Origin: Fidelibacterota bacterium
GTDB taxonomy: Bacteria > Fidelibacterota > UBA2242
Reading direction: 5' to 3'
Length of the DNA: 11,765 nt
NCBI GenBank assembly: GCA_023133185.1
Contig: JAGLWX010000185.1
Span: 1-11,765, forward strand
Shown: positions 1 to 5,355 of the stretch, one piece after another
Layout: each line of letters opens with the position of its first letter
Position numbering within the stretch: the stretch's first letter is position 1
Position numbers and translations under genes: made by a program
The notes under the pieces: model-generated
Databases searched by the model: none
What the model was told of the DNA's origin: nothing
Seen by the model: only the letters and a program-made list of their open reading frames with translations

Positions 1-1
1 G

Positions 2-481
2 AAAGCAAACAGTATAAAATTTGGATTCCCAAAAGATAGCTTGATTATCATAGCGGGCGGCTGGAAAAGCATGCAGAAAGAGGCTATCTCTGTCGAAGAA
101 TTCTCAATGTTAACAAAAGAGTATCTCGGAATAGATATAAACAGAACAAGAGATGTGTATGGATTTGTTGAGCATGGAGTTCCCTATATAACTTGTGAAT
201 ATAATCATTTTCATGTTCCTGTATATTCGAAAGCATATGCAAGAAAACCTGGAACTTTGAAACTGCTAGAAAAGGGAGAAAAAGGACTTCTACATGTGCT
301 CTCACCCTATAATTATGCCCAACCTTCAATCTCTATACTCGCAACTGATTATGTTGTCATTCATGATGAGTGCCCTTGTGGAAGAAGTGGAGAATATATT
401 GAATTGAAAGGAAGAGCGGGACTTAAAAAACATGAAGGATGTGCCATCACCGCAACAGAACTACTGAAACACGATAAATAA
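2..481 (+). CDS. luxE: LuxE-like acyl-protein synthetase, C-terminal part (cut by left window edge)
   Basis: This is the C-terminal end of a LuxE-family (PF04443) long-chain acyl-protein synthetase. The family activates a fatty acid with ATP and transfers the acyl group to its own cysteine and then to the LuxC reductase. The frame is open to the left edge. The apparent TTG start at 41 is not a real start, because 13 further codons upstream read as family sequence leading into the LuxE signature GGWK (visible residues 19-22). A CPCG motif lies at residues 124-127. A cysteine (residue 147 of 159, in HEGCAI) sits 12 residues from the C-terminus, about where the acyl-carrying Cys364 of Vibrio harveyi LuxE lies, as I recall it. 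The TAA stop overlaps the ribosome binding site of the next gene, so the two form an operon. The adenylation domain proper lies outside the window. The family call is confident; the natural substrate is unknown. Confidence 0.85.
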   Translation, partial: KANSIKFGFPKDSLIIIAGGWKSMQKEAISVEEFSMLTKEYLGIDINRTRDVYGFVEHGVPYITCEYNHFHVPVYSKAYARKPGTLKLLEKGEKGLLHVLSPYNYAQPSISILATDYVVIHDECPCGRSGEYIELKGRAGLKKHEGCAITATELLKHDK

Positions 482-486
482 AGGAG
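481..486 (+). promoter_or_regulatory. Shine-Dalgarno site of the luxC-like gene
   Basis: The sequence AAGGAG lies 7 nt before the ATG at 494 and overlaps the last base of the luxE-like TAA stop. This decides the luxC start at 494 rather than the second in-frame ATG at 500. It also indicates translational linkage of the two genes. Confidence 0.75.
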
Positions 487-493
487 ATACGAA

Positions 494-1405
494 ATGAGTA
501 TGGAATTTTATATATTCGGTGAATTAAAAAATGTTGAGAAATTAACCGAAAAAGAGATAAAAGATATCTTAAATGAAGCAAAAAAGCTGAAGAAAAAGAT
601 TGCTAACCTTAAAATCGACACTATTTTAGATGTTTTTCAAAAGGTGTCGGATGCGTGGCTTGACGAGAATTATGCCTATAGAAAAATTGCACTCGATTTT
701 CTGCCGACTCGCATAGGTTTTAGCAAAGAGATGATTGTTGAAGGCATTAAAACCATGGCATCCCTGCTGAGTAGAGATGGTATGCAGACAAGACTTTTTA
801 GTGATCTAGAAGAAAAAGATTATGTAGATGATTGGACCTATAATCATCACTTCAAAGGATATATAAAAGCGGAGCCTTTAGGGATTGTCACTCATGTCTC
901 CGCCGGAAATGTTTTTGTCGGTGGGGTTGATACTCTTATTCAAGGTCTTGCCACTAAAAACATAAATATTGTGAAAATGTCAACAGTTGATCCTATCTTT
1001 CCGGTCCTGTTTGCAAAAAGTTTGAAAGAATTCGATCATACCGGTATCTTACACAAGGCAATGGCTCTTGTAAATTGGAAAGGCGGCGATGATACAATAG
1101 AGAATATCATTAAAAAAGAGTGTGACGCTATCGTCGTGTACGGTGGCGCAGATACGATTCGTTCCTACAGAAGAAACCTAGGTCTTCACTGTAAACTTAT
1201 TGAGTACGGTCCAAAATATAGCTTTGTTATGGTGGATAAAAATGCACTCCATAAAAAAGGAGTCAAAGAGACGGCAAATCTCATCGCCAAAGACGCAGTT
1301 ATGTGGGAGCAATCGGCCTGTTCATCCCCTCACACAATCTATGTTGAAGGGGAAGAAAACGCACGGGAACTTTTAGTCGAAATCGGCCACGCATACGACA
1401 TGTAG
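494..1405 (+). CDS. luxC: LuxC-like acyl-CoA/acyl-enzyme reductase, catalytic part, ended by an in-frame TAG
   Basis: LuxC-family (PF05893) fatty-acyl reductase, which reduces an activated acyl group to an aldehyde with NADPH. It belongs to the aldehyde-dehydrogenase-like fold. Visible motifs are SAGN (residues 136-139), NIVKMS (158-163), YGPKYSF (238-244) and WEQSACSSP (271-279), with the nucleophile cysteine at residue 276. LuxC proteins are usually about 480 residues, but this frame ends at codon 304 with TAG (1403-1405), immediately before the C-terminal region. The same frame continues without another stop for 595 codons. The missing LuxC C-terminus, including a HDGTRGLSELLRW stretch, is found there at about 1463-1880, followed by an adenylating domain. 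So 494-3190 reads as one luxC-ligase fusion gene interrupted by an amber codon: a nonsense mutation, a readthrough site or a sequencing error. Arg codons here are five AGA and three CGN. Confidence 0.85.
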   Translation: MSMEFYIFGELKNVEKLTEKEIKDILNEAKKLKKKIANLKIDTILDVFQKVSDAWLDENYAYRKIALDFLPTRIGFSKEMIVEGIKTMASLLSRDGMQTRLFSDLEEKDYVDDWTYNHHFKGYIKAEPLGIVTHVSAGNVFVGGVDTLIQGLATKNINIVKMSTVDPIFPVLFAKSLKEFDHTGILHKAMALVNWKGGDDTIENIIKKECDAIVVYGGADTIRSYRRNLGLHCKLIEYGPKYSFVMVDKNALHKKGVKETANLIAKDAVMWEQSACSSPHTIYVEGEENARELLVEIGHAYDM

Positions 1406-1462
1406 GCAAAGGAAATCCCACAAGGTGAAGTCTATGAAGATGAGGCGGTAGAGATAACCAAA

Positions 1463-3190
1463 GTGAGAGAACTTGCAAAAGTAAACAAAGCCTTAAAAGA
1501 TGGTGATTACTATTTTAGCAAGGAAAATCTCAGCACAGTTGTTCTTCAAAGCTCAACGGAATTTCAAGTATCCTGTCACAATAGAACACTCTTTCTCAAA
1601 TTTGTGAATTCACTCGATGATGTGATAAAAATTGTTGAGCCTATGGGTAAGTATATTCAAACGGTATCTATCTTGGCAGATGAAACAAGAGCAAAAGAGT
1701 TGTCATCTAAACTTGCATCATTTGGAGCTGATAGATTTGTTGAAATTGGGAAGATGTCCTTTAGAAAACATGGTACTCCTCATGATGGAACAAGAGGATT
1801 AAGTGAACTTTTAAGATGGGTTTCTCTGAGCAGAGATGACCTTGAGACTGGTTGGCAGACTGATGCTTTATGGGAAAAATATGATATAGATTCTGATGGA
1901 TTTGATTATCTTCCTGATGCTGCAAGAGATGTTGTTACTTTGAATAGATTAAAAAGAGTGGTCAATATTGCGAAAGAGAAGGCACCACTTTTTTCTGAAA
2001 GATACAGAGATATAACATTTGATGATTTAACCTCTTTTAGGAATATTCCTTTTTTGAAAGGTGATGATTATAAAAAGTATCTACCTCCTAACGGCGAAGG
2101 GATTTTAACTGAAAAACAAAATGGTGGATATGTTTTCTCAAGTGGAGGAACAACAGGAGCACCCAAAAGTGTCTACCGAACAACAAAAGAGCAACACTTC
2201 AACACAGTCAGGCTTGGAAAGGGGTTGGCGTTATCAATCTTCAATAAAAATGATGTTGTCGCAAACCTGCTGTTCGCGGGAAATATGTGGGCATCTTTTG
2301 TTTCTTTTAACCAAGCATTAGAGCATACAGGGTGTGTAGTTTTACCAATTGCGGGAAATCACTCCATGGAGGACATAATACATAACCTCATAACATTTAA
2401 GGCAAATGCAATTATTTCCATACCATCGGTACTTCTTTCAGTTGCTGAGTATGTTCAAAACAACAATATTACACTTACAATAGAGAAGGTCGCAACAGGC
2501 GGCGAACATCTTTTTAAAGAGGCAAAAGATTATCTGACAAAAGTTTTAGGAGTTAAACACTTTGCTTCAACTGGATACACAACAAACGATACCGGTGCTA
2601 TCGGATATCAGTGTGAACATCTGAGTGGTGTCCTGCATCATGTTCATGAAGATTTGCACTTTGTAGAAATTCTGGATTTAGAGACAAATGAGCCTCTTGG
2701 GTTTGGAAAAATTGGTAAAATAGTCGTTACAAATTTACAAAGAACTTTGATGCCGACCATTAGATATGAGGTTGGAGATGTTGGCAGATGGGTTGATATG
2801 ACCTGTGAATGCGGCAGAAAAACAAAGGTTTTTGAACTTCTCGGAAGAAGTGACGATATTGTAATTATCGGCGGCGCCAATATAACTCCTGAGATAATTT
2901 CCACGGCAATATATTCATTTGAGACTTTAAGCTCACATTTTCAAATGATTGTAACATTGCAGGATCATAAAGATGCATTAGAGGTTGTGGTTGAAGCAAA
3001 AAAAGATGCGTTTGAAGATATCTCAAACGATGTTAAAAAGGATATTCTCAACCTTTCCAAAGAGTTGTTAATGATGAGTCAAAAAGGTCTAATTTGTGAG
3101 CTGAAAGTAACCATTTTAAAACCGAATAGCATAAAAAGAAATCCAAAAACAGGAAAAGTTTCACTAATAAAAGATGAGAGGGAAATCTGA
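1463..3190 (+). CDS. LuxC C-terminal segment fused to a PaaK/coenzyme F390 synthetase-like AMP-forming ligase
   Basis: The first 140 or so residues continue LuxC (SELLRWVSL at 114-122). From about residue 150 to the end the protein is a phenylacetate-CoA ligase/coenzyme F390 synthetase-like adenylating enzyme (ANL superfamily). Such enzymes activate a carboxylic acid as acyl-AMP and usually pass it to CoA or another thiol. Motifs in order are the phosphate-binding loop SSGGTTGAPK (226-235), STGYTTNDTGAIG (369-381), the ribose/AMP-binding region RYEVGDVG (434-441), GRSDDIVIIGGANITPE (461-477) and a C-terminal PKTGK (561-565) with the probable catalytic lysine. The GTG at 1463 is only the first possible start after the TAG. 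No good ribosome binding site precedes it, and homologous sequence extends upstream to the stop, so this is unlikely to be a natural N-terminus. All 23 Arg codons are AGA or AGG except one CGA. The stop TGA overlaps an ATG that opens a degraded transposase region. Confidence 0.85.
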   Translation: MRELAKVNKALKDGDYYFSKENLSTVVLQSSTEFQVSCHNRTLFLKFVNSLDDVIKIVEPMGKYIQTVSILADETRAKELSSKLASFGADRFVEIGKMSFRKHGTPHDGTRGLSELLRWVSLSRDDLETGWQTDALWEKYDIDSDGFDYLPDAARDVVTLNRLKRVVNIAKEKAPLFSERYRDITFDDLTSFRNIPFLKGDDYKKYLPPNGEGILTEKQNGGYVFSSGGTTGAPKSVYRTTKEQHFNTVRLGKGLALSIFNKNDVVANLLFAGNMWASFVSFNQALEHTGCVVLPIAGNHSMEDIIHNLITFKANAIISIPSVLLSVAEYVQNNNITLTIEKVATGGEHLFKEAKDYLTKVLGVKHFASTGYTTNDTGAIGYQCEHLSGVLHHVHEDLHFVEILDLETNEPLGFGKIGKIVVTNLQRTLMPTIRYEVGDVGRWVDMTCECGRKTKVFELLGRSDDIVIIGGANITPEIISTAIYSFETLSSHFQMIVTLQDHKDALEVVVEAKKDAFEDISNDVKKDILNLSKELLMMSQKGLICELKVTILKPNSIKRNPKTGKVSLIKDEREI

Positions 3191-3201
3191 TGCCCGGCAC
3201 A

Positions 3202-3418
3202 ATGGAACTGCATAGAAAAAGTCTGAACGGCGTTGTTGAGACCATGTACATGTTTTTGTAGGAGCAGCACCAAAGTGGTCATCTTCAAGAATAATGCAGG
3301 TTGTCAAAAGCGTAAGTGTACGGCAGATGTTTTCAGAATATCCATCATTGAGGAAGCAATTAAATTTAAATGGGTTTGGAATTCTTATAGAATAGACAGG
3401 ATATCAGGGTTGACCTGA
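3202..3418 (+). pseudogene. Remnant of an IS200/IS605-family TnpA (Y1 HUH) transposase
   Basis: This is a broken single-strand transposase fragment. In the frame of 3240, codons read DHVHVFVGAAPKWSSS, then IMQVVKSVSVRQMF and EYPSLRKQL, ending near 3362. DHVHVF contains the HUH metal-binding motif, and the remainder follows the standard TnpA pattern of APPK, lysine-rich helix and LRK. A stop (TGA, 3237-3239) lies just before it in that frame, while the codons of the adjoining frame (3202-3239) seem to supply the preceding residues, so a one-base deletion is likely. After LRKQ the match shifts frame again to KWVWNSYRIDRISG (to about 3418), resembling the WxxxYyidTiG segment. The N-terminus and the catalytic tyrosine helix are missing. 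It lies between the AT-rich lux-type operon and the nitronate monooxygenase gene. No element ends could be defined. Confidence 0.65.
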
Positions 3419-3421
3419 TAT
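3401..3421. terminator. Terminator-like hairpin between the transposase remnant and the convergent gene
   Basis: ATATCAGG and CCTGATAT form a perfect 8-bp stem around a 5-nt loop (3409-3413). On the + strand it is followed by ATTTTATAAAA, a weak U-tract. It sits 3 nt beyond the stop codon of the minus-strand flavoprotein gene, so it could serve transcription from both sides. The stem is AT-rich, so termination strength is uncertain. A subterminal hairpin of the decayed IS200-like element is an alternative. Confidence 0.4.
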
Positions 3422-3424
3422 ATT

Positions 3425-4621
3425 TTATAAAACAGCCACAGAATCGGGCTTGGTTTTATTTTCGATAACAGGCGCAAAACCCGGTCTGAATGATAGGGAA
3501 ATTTCCGGGTCGGATGGCGCTCTCATTGTCAAATCTTCATGCTTATATTCTCTCATTAGCGTGTTGATCAGTTCTTTAACCGATATTATCTCTTTGACTT
3601 TATAAGCATTCGTGCCGGCGAAAGCGAATCCGCCTCCGAATCTGCCTTTGAGAGCAGAGATTAGGGCGTTAGCTATGCAGTAAGGCGCTTCAGTATAATT
3701 GCAGGTTCGCAGACATTTCCAGGGACATTTAAAGGGTTTTTTATTGCCTGCGGACACCGATTCCAGGAAATCGTTGTTGATCGCTCTGCCGGGCATTCCG
3801 ACCGGACTTTCTATAATTATTATATCATCTTTGTGACAGTTTATATACGTTTCTTTGAAGCGGATATCCGCGTCGCATTCGTGAGTCGCCACAAAACGGG
3901 TAGCCATTTGTACGCCGTCGGCGCCGAGCCGGATAAACCTGTGAATATCCGCACCGCTATAAACACCCCCGGCAACAATAACCGGAATATTTTTACCAAA
4001 CTGAATTTCAAACGGACTAACTGCGGCTAAAACTTCAGGAAGCAGAGATTCCAGAGAGTTGGATTCAGCGCAGATCTCAGCAGCTTTGAAACCGAGATGA
4101 CCACCGGCGAGAGGACCTTCTACAACTACGGCATCGGGAATGTGCCGATACTTTTTAGCCCAATGCTGAAATATGATTTTCGTTGCTCTGCCCGATGACA
4201 CAATCGGGATAAAGTTTGTATGAATATTTCCAAGTCCCTGATCGACAATGCAAGAGGGAAGTTTCAGTAGTAATCCGGCGCCCACCAGGATGACATCGAC
4301 TTTTTCTTCTACTGAAACTTCAAATAAGCTGTCGGAATCCGAAAGCGCCATCATAATATTAACCCCGATCAGTCCATCGGTTTTTGAACGGGCTGTTTTT
4401 ATTTCCTGTCTTAACGCACTGGAATTTTTTTCACTTATATTGCCCGGTAGGTCCGTTCTAAACATTCCAAGTCCGACAGCCGCAATGATGCCGATACCGC
4501 CCTCATTGGCAACAGCCGAAGCCAAACCGGAGAGAGATATTCCAACGCCCATGCCGCCCTGAATGATGGGTATCTCCGAAGTCAGTTTTCCTATTTTCAG
4601 CTTTGGCATTTTTCCAATCAT
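3425..4621 (-). CDS. Nitronate monooxygenase / 2-nitropropane dioxygenase-family flavoprotein
   Basis: FMN-binding TIM-barrel oxidoreductase of the PF03060 family. The family includes nitronate monooxygenases, which oxidise nitronates with O2, and the enoyl-ACP reductase FabK. Motifs in the 398-residue protein are QGGMGVGIS (21-29), GGIGI (41-45), VEGPLAGGHLG (167-177, with the family's active-site His at 175), VAGGVYSGADI (216-226) and LGADGVQMATRFVAT (232-246), which together form the FMN phosphate site. A C-terminal insert carries four cysteines spaced CX3CX3CX7C (299, 303, 307, 315) before YCIANALISA. The protein is predicted cytosolic, with no signal peptide or membrane segment. The ATG at 4621 is preferred over the ATG at residue 5 because AAGGAAG lies 8 nt upstream and a TATAAT box lies further up. 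The gene stands alone, convergent with the lux-type operon. The physiological substrate cannot be told; an uncharacterised NAD(P)H-dependent flavin reductase is equally possible. Confidence 0.85.
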   Translation of the reverse strand: MIGKMPKLKIGKLTSEIPIIQGGMGVGISLSGLASAVANEGGIGIIAAVGLGMFRTDLPGNISEKNSSALRQEIKTARSKTDGLIGVNIMMALSDSDSLFEVSVEEKVDVILVGAGLLLKLPSCIVDQGLGNIHTNFIPIVSSGRATKIIFQHWAKKYRHIPDAVVVEGPLAGGHLGFKAAEICAESNSLESLLPEVLAAVSPFEIQFGKNIPVIVAGGVYSGADIHRFIRLGADGVQMATRFVATHECDADIRFKETYINCHKDDIIIIESPVGMPGRAINNDFLESVSAGNKKPFKCPWKCLRTCNYTEAPYCIANALISALKGRFGGGFAFAGTNAYKVKEIISVKELINTLMREYKHEDLTMRAPSDPEISLSFRPGFAPVIENKTKPDSVAVL

Positions 4622-4629
4622 TTTTATTT

Positions 4630-4637
4630 CTTCCTTT
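4630..4637 (-). promoter_or_regulatory. Shine-Dalgarno site of the flavoprotein gene
   Basis: Read on the minus strand, AAAGGAAG ends 8 nt before the ATG at 4621, a normal spacing. It supports that start over the in-frame ATG four codons further in. Confidence 0.6.
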
Positions 4638-4666
4638 ATTTATCATTTGCCGAAATTTTACTGTCT

Positions 4667-4672
4667 ATTATA
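4667..4672 (-). promoter_or_regulatory. Probable -10 box of the flavoprotein gene
   Basis: The minus strand reads a perfect TATAAT, 45 nt upstream of the ATG at 4621. The hexamer 17 nt further upstream is CAAAAC, a poor -35 box. TTTACA occurs at too long a spacing (21 nt). The call rests on the -10 box and its position alone. Confidence 0.4.
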
Positions 4673-4734
4673 CGGAACATTTTGTATTGGTTTTGTAAAA
4701 GTACTGTAAAATCTTCCGGAAAAAGAAACGACAT

Positions 4735-4800
4735 AGACCTGTCAGGTTTCATCGCTTACCCCTATCTTAAGTAGAAAAATCTACTAAACCTGACAGGTCT
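4735..4800. repeat. Perfect 15-bp inverted repeat with nested hairpin
   Basis: The left arm AGACCTGTCAGGTTT (4735-4749) and right arm AAACCTGACAGGTCT (4786-4800) are exact reverse complements with a 36-nt centre. Each arm is itself near-palindromic (ACCTG-T-CAGGT). The centre holds a second hairpin, AGTAGA-AAAA-TCTACT (4770-4785). The layered symmetry resembles REP or small MITE-like interspersed elements. There is no coding capacity and no T-tract that would make it a terminator. Confidence 0.8.
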
Positions 4801-4830
4801 TCCCGTCGGAAACATAGTGCAAACCTTCGT

Positions 4831-4850
4831 CCCCCGGTTAAAACCGGGGG
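4831..4850. repeat. GC-rich perfect hairpin
   Basis: CCCCCGGTT and AACCGGGGG pair perfectly over 9 bp with a 2-nt centre, or 8 bp with a 4-nt loop. On the + strand TTAATCTTT follows, too broken for a good U-tract. No + strand gene ends here, and on the minus strand no T-run follows. It is therefore listed as a repeat rather than a terminator. Confidence 0.6.
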
Positions 4851-4937
4851 TTAATCTTTGCTCTTTTTCGCGCTAATTTTAGATGTGCAGAAAAATAAAA
4901 CAAACACCTTTAATCCGTTAAATGTTTACCCTGTGAA

Positions 4938-4972
4938 ATGCGAAGCATATTTCTTTGGGGCGAAGCATATTT
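4938..4972. repeat. Two copies of a 13-bp direct repeat, one palindromic
   Basis: GCGAAGCATATTT occurs at 4940-4952 and again at 4960-4972, exactly 20 bp apart. The first copy lies in a palindrome ATGC-GAA-GCAT (4938-4948). This looks like part of an interspersed repeat family with period 20, truncated to two units. Confidence 0.6.
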
Positions 4973-5028
4973 AACCGGGTCTTGTTTGTTCAAGATACAG
5001 GGCTTCGCTCTGACGCTTCTCCGGGATA

Positions 5029-5087
5029 ACCTTCCGAAGATTCGGTAAGATAAGCGTCTATGTCATAATAAAAAAACCTTCCGAAGG
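5029..5087. repeat. Duplicated ACCTTCCGAAG motif with local dyad symmetry
   Basis: ACCTTCCGAAG occurs at 5029-5039 and at 5076-5086. The second copy is palindromic (CCTTC-C-GAAGG, 5077-5087). The first is followed by a partner forming CCGAA-GA-TTCGG (5034-5045). The matches are short, but they fit the surrounding pattern of small palindromes. Confidence 0.5.
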
Positions 5088-5157
5088 ATGATATGGGCAA
5101 CTTCTGAAAAAGCGATATTCTGCCGATGGTTCAAAATGTATCCGAGCAAACGAGGAT

Positions 5158-5170
5158 ACCGCGTAGCGGT
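5158..5170. repeat. Short palindrome ACCGC-GTA-GCGGT
   Basis: This is a perfect 5-bp inverted repeat around a 3-nt centre, inside the same gene-free stretch. The stem is short, and it is listed because it adds another unrelated palindrome type to the cluster. Confidence 0.4.
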
Positions 5171-5355
5171 TATGGTATTGTAAAATACATTCGTTCCCCC
5201 TGGAAAGATTTCCCTGTAGGGGATTAACAAATTCATTCTACCGTCTGTTGAACTACGTACCGGTTGTACAAACAGAATTTGATTACTATTGATGAAGATA
5301 ATAACACTGTTCGGAAATTATGATTTTATAAACGTTAAATTAGATGAATTAGCGA

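Larger units (their letters stand above)
494..3190 (+). pseudogene. luxC-ligase fusion gene interrupted by one amber codon (alternative reading of the two entries above)
   Basis: The two preceding coding segments lie in the same frame. The only interruption between 494 and 3190 is the TAG at 1403-1405. Adding the upstream 303 residues, the TAG codon, 19 linking codons and about 140 downstream residues gives a LuxC domain of about 460 residues, its normal size. A ligase domain of about 425-435 residues follows, also its normal size. The 19 linking codons (AKEIPQGEVYEDEAVEITK) look like ordinary LuxC sequence. A single C-to-T change in a CAG codon would create the stop. Whether the gene is dead, read through by a suppressor, or misread in sequencing cannot be decided here. 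Confidence 0.6.
4622..5355. other. 734-bp gene-free stretch rich in short palindromic repeats
   Basis: This stretch lies between the start of the flavoprotein gene and the stop of the MATE gene. No convincing protein or RNA gene was seen. It contains at least six distinct short palindromes or direct repeats, several listed separately. A further weak one is GGAAA-GA-TTTCC (5202-5213), inside a larger CCCC...GGGG pairing. The unrelated repeat types side by side suggest accumulated interspersed elements rather than one regulatory site. Confidence 0.7.

Noticed and set aside
1403..1405. Pyrrolysine insertion at the TAG
   Set aside because: There is no direct evidence: no pyl genes are in the window, the residue does not lie in the LuxC active site, and a simple CAG-to-TAG mutation is more economical. 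Kept only as a test within the amber-codon finding.
1463..1880. An independent gene start at GTG 1463
   Set aside because: There is no convincing ribosome binding site, and LuxC-like sequence continues upstream in the same frame to the TAG. The GTG is only the first possible initiator after the stop.
3190..3261. A 23-codon frame starting with the ATG that overlaps the ligase stop (TGATG)
   Set aside because: It is too short, and its end overlaps the frameshifted transposase remnant, which explains the sequence better.
4831..4850. GC-rich hairpin as a rho-independent terminator of the MATE gene
   Set aside because: It lies over 500 bp beyond the MATE stop, and on the minus strand it is followed by ACGAAGG rather than T residues.
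4735..5224. CRISPR-like array in the repeat-rich intergenic region
   Set aside because: The repeats are of different sequences, irregularly spaced, and none occurs more than twice. No cas genes are present.
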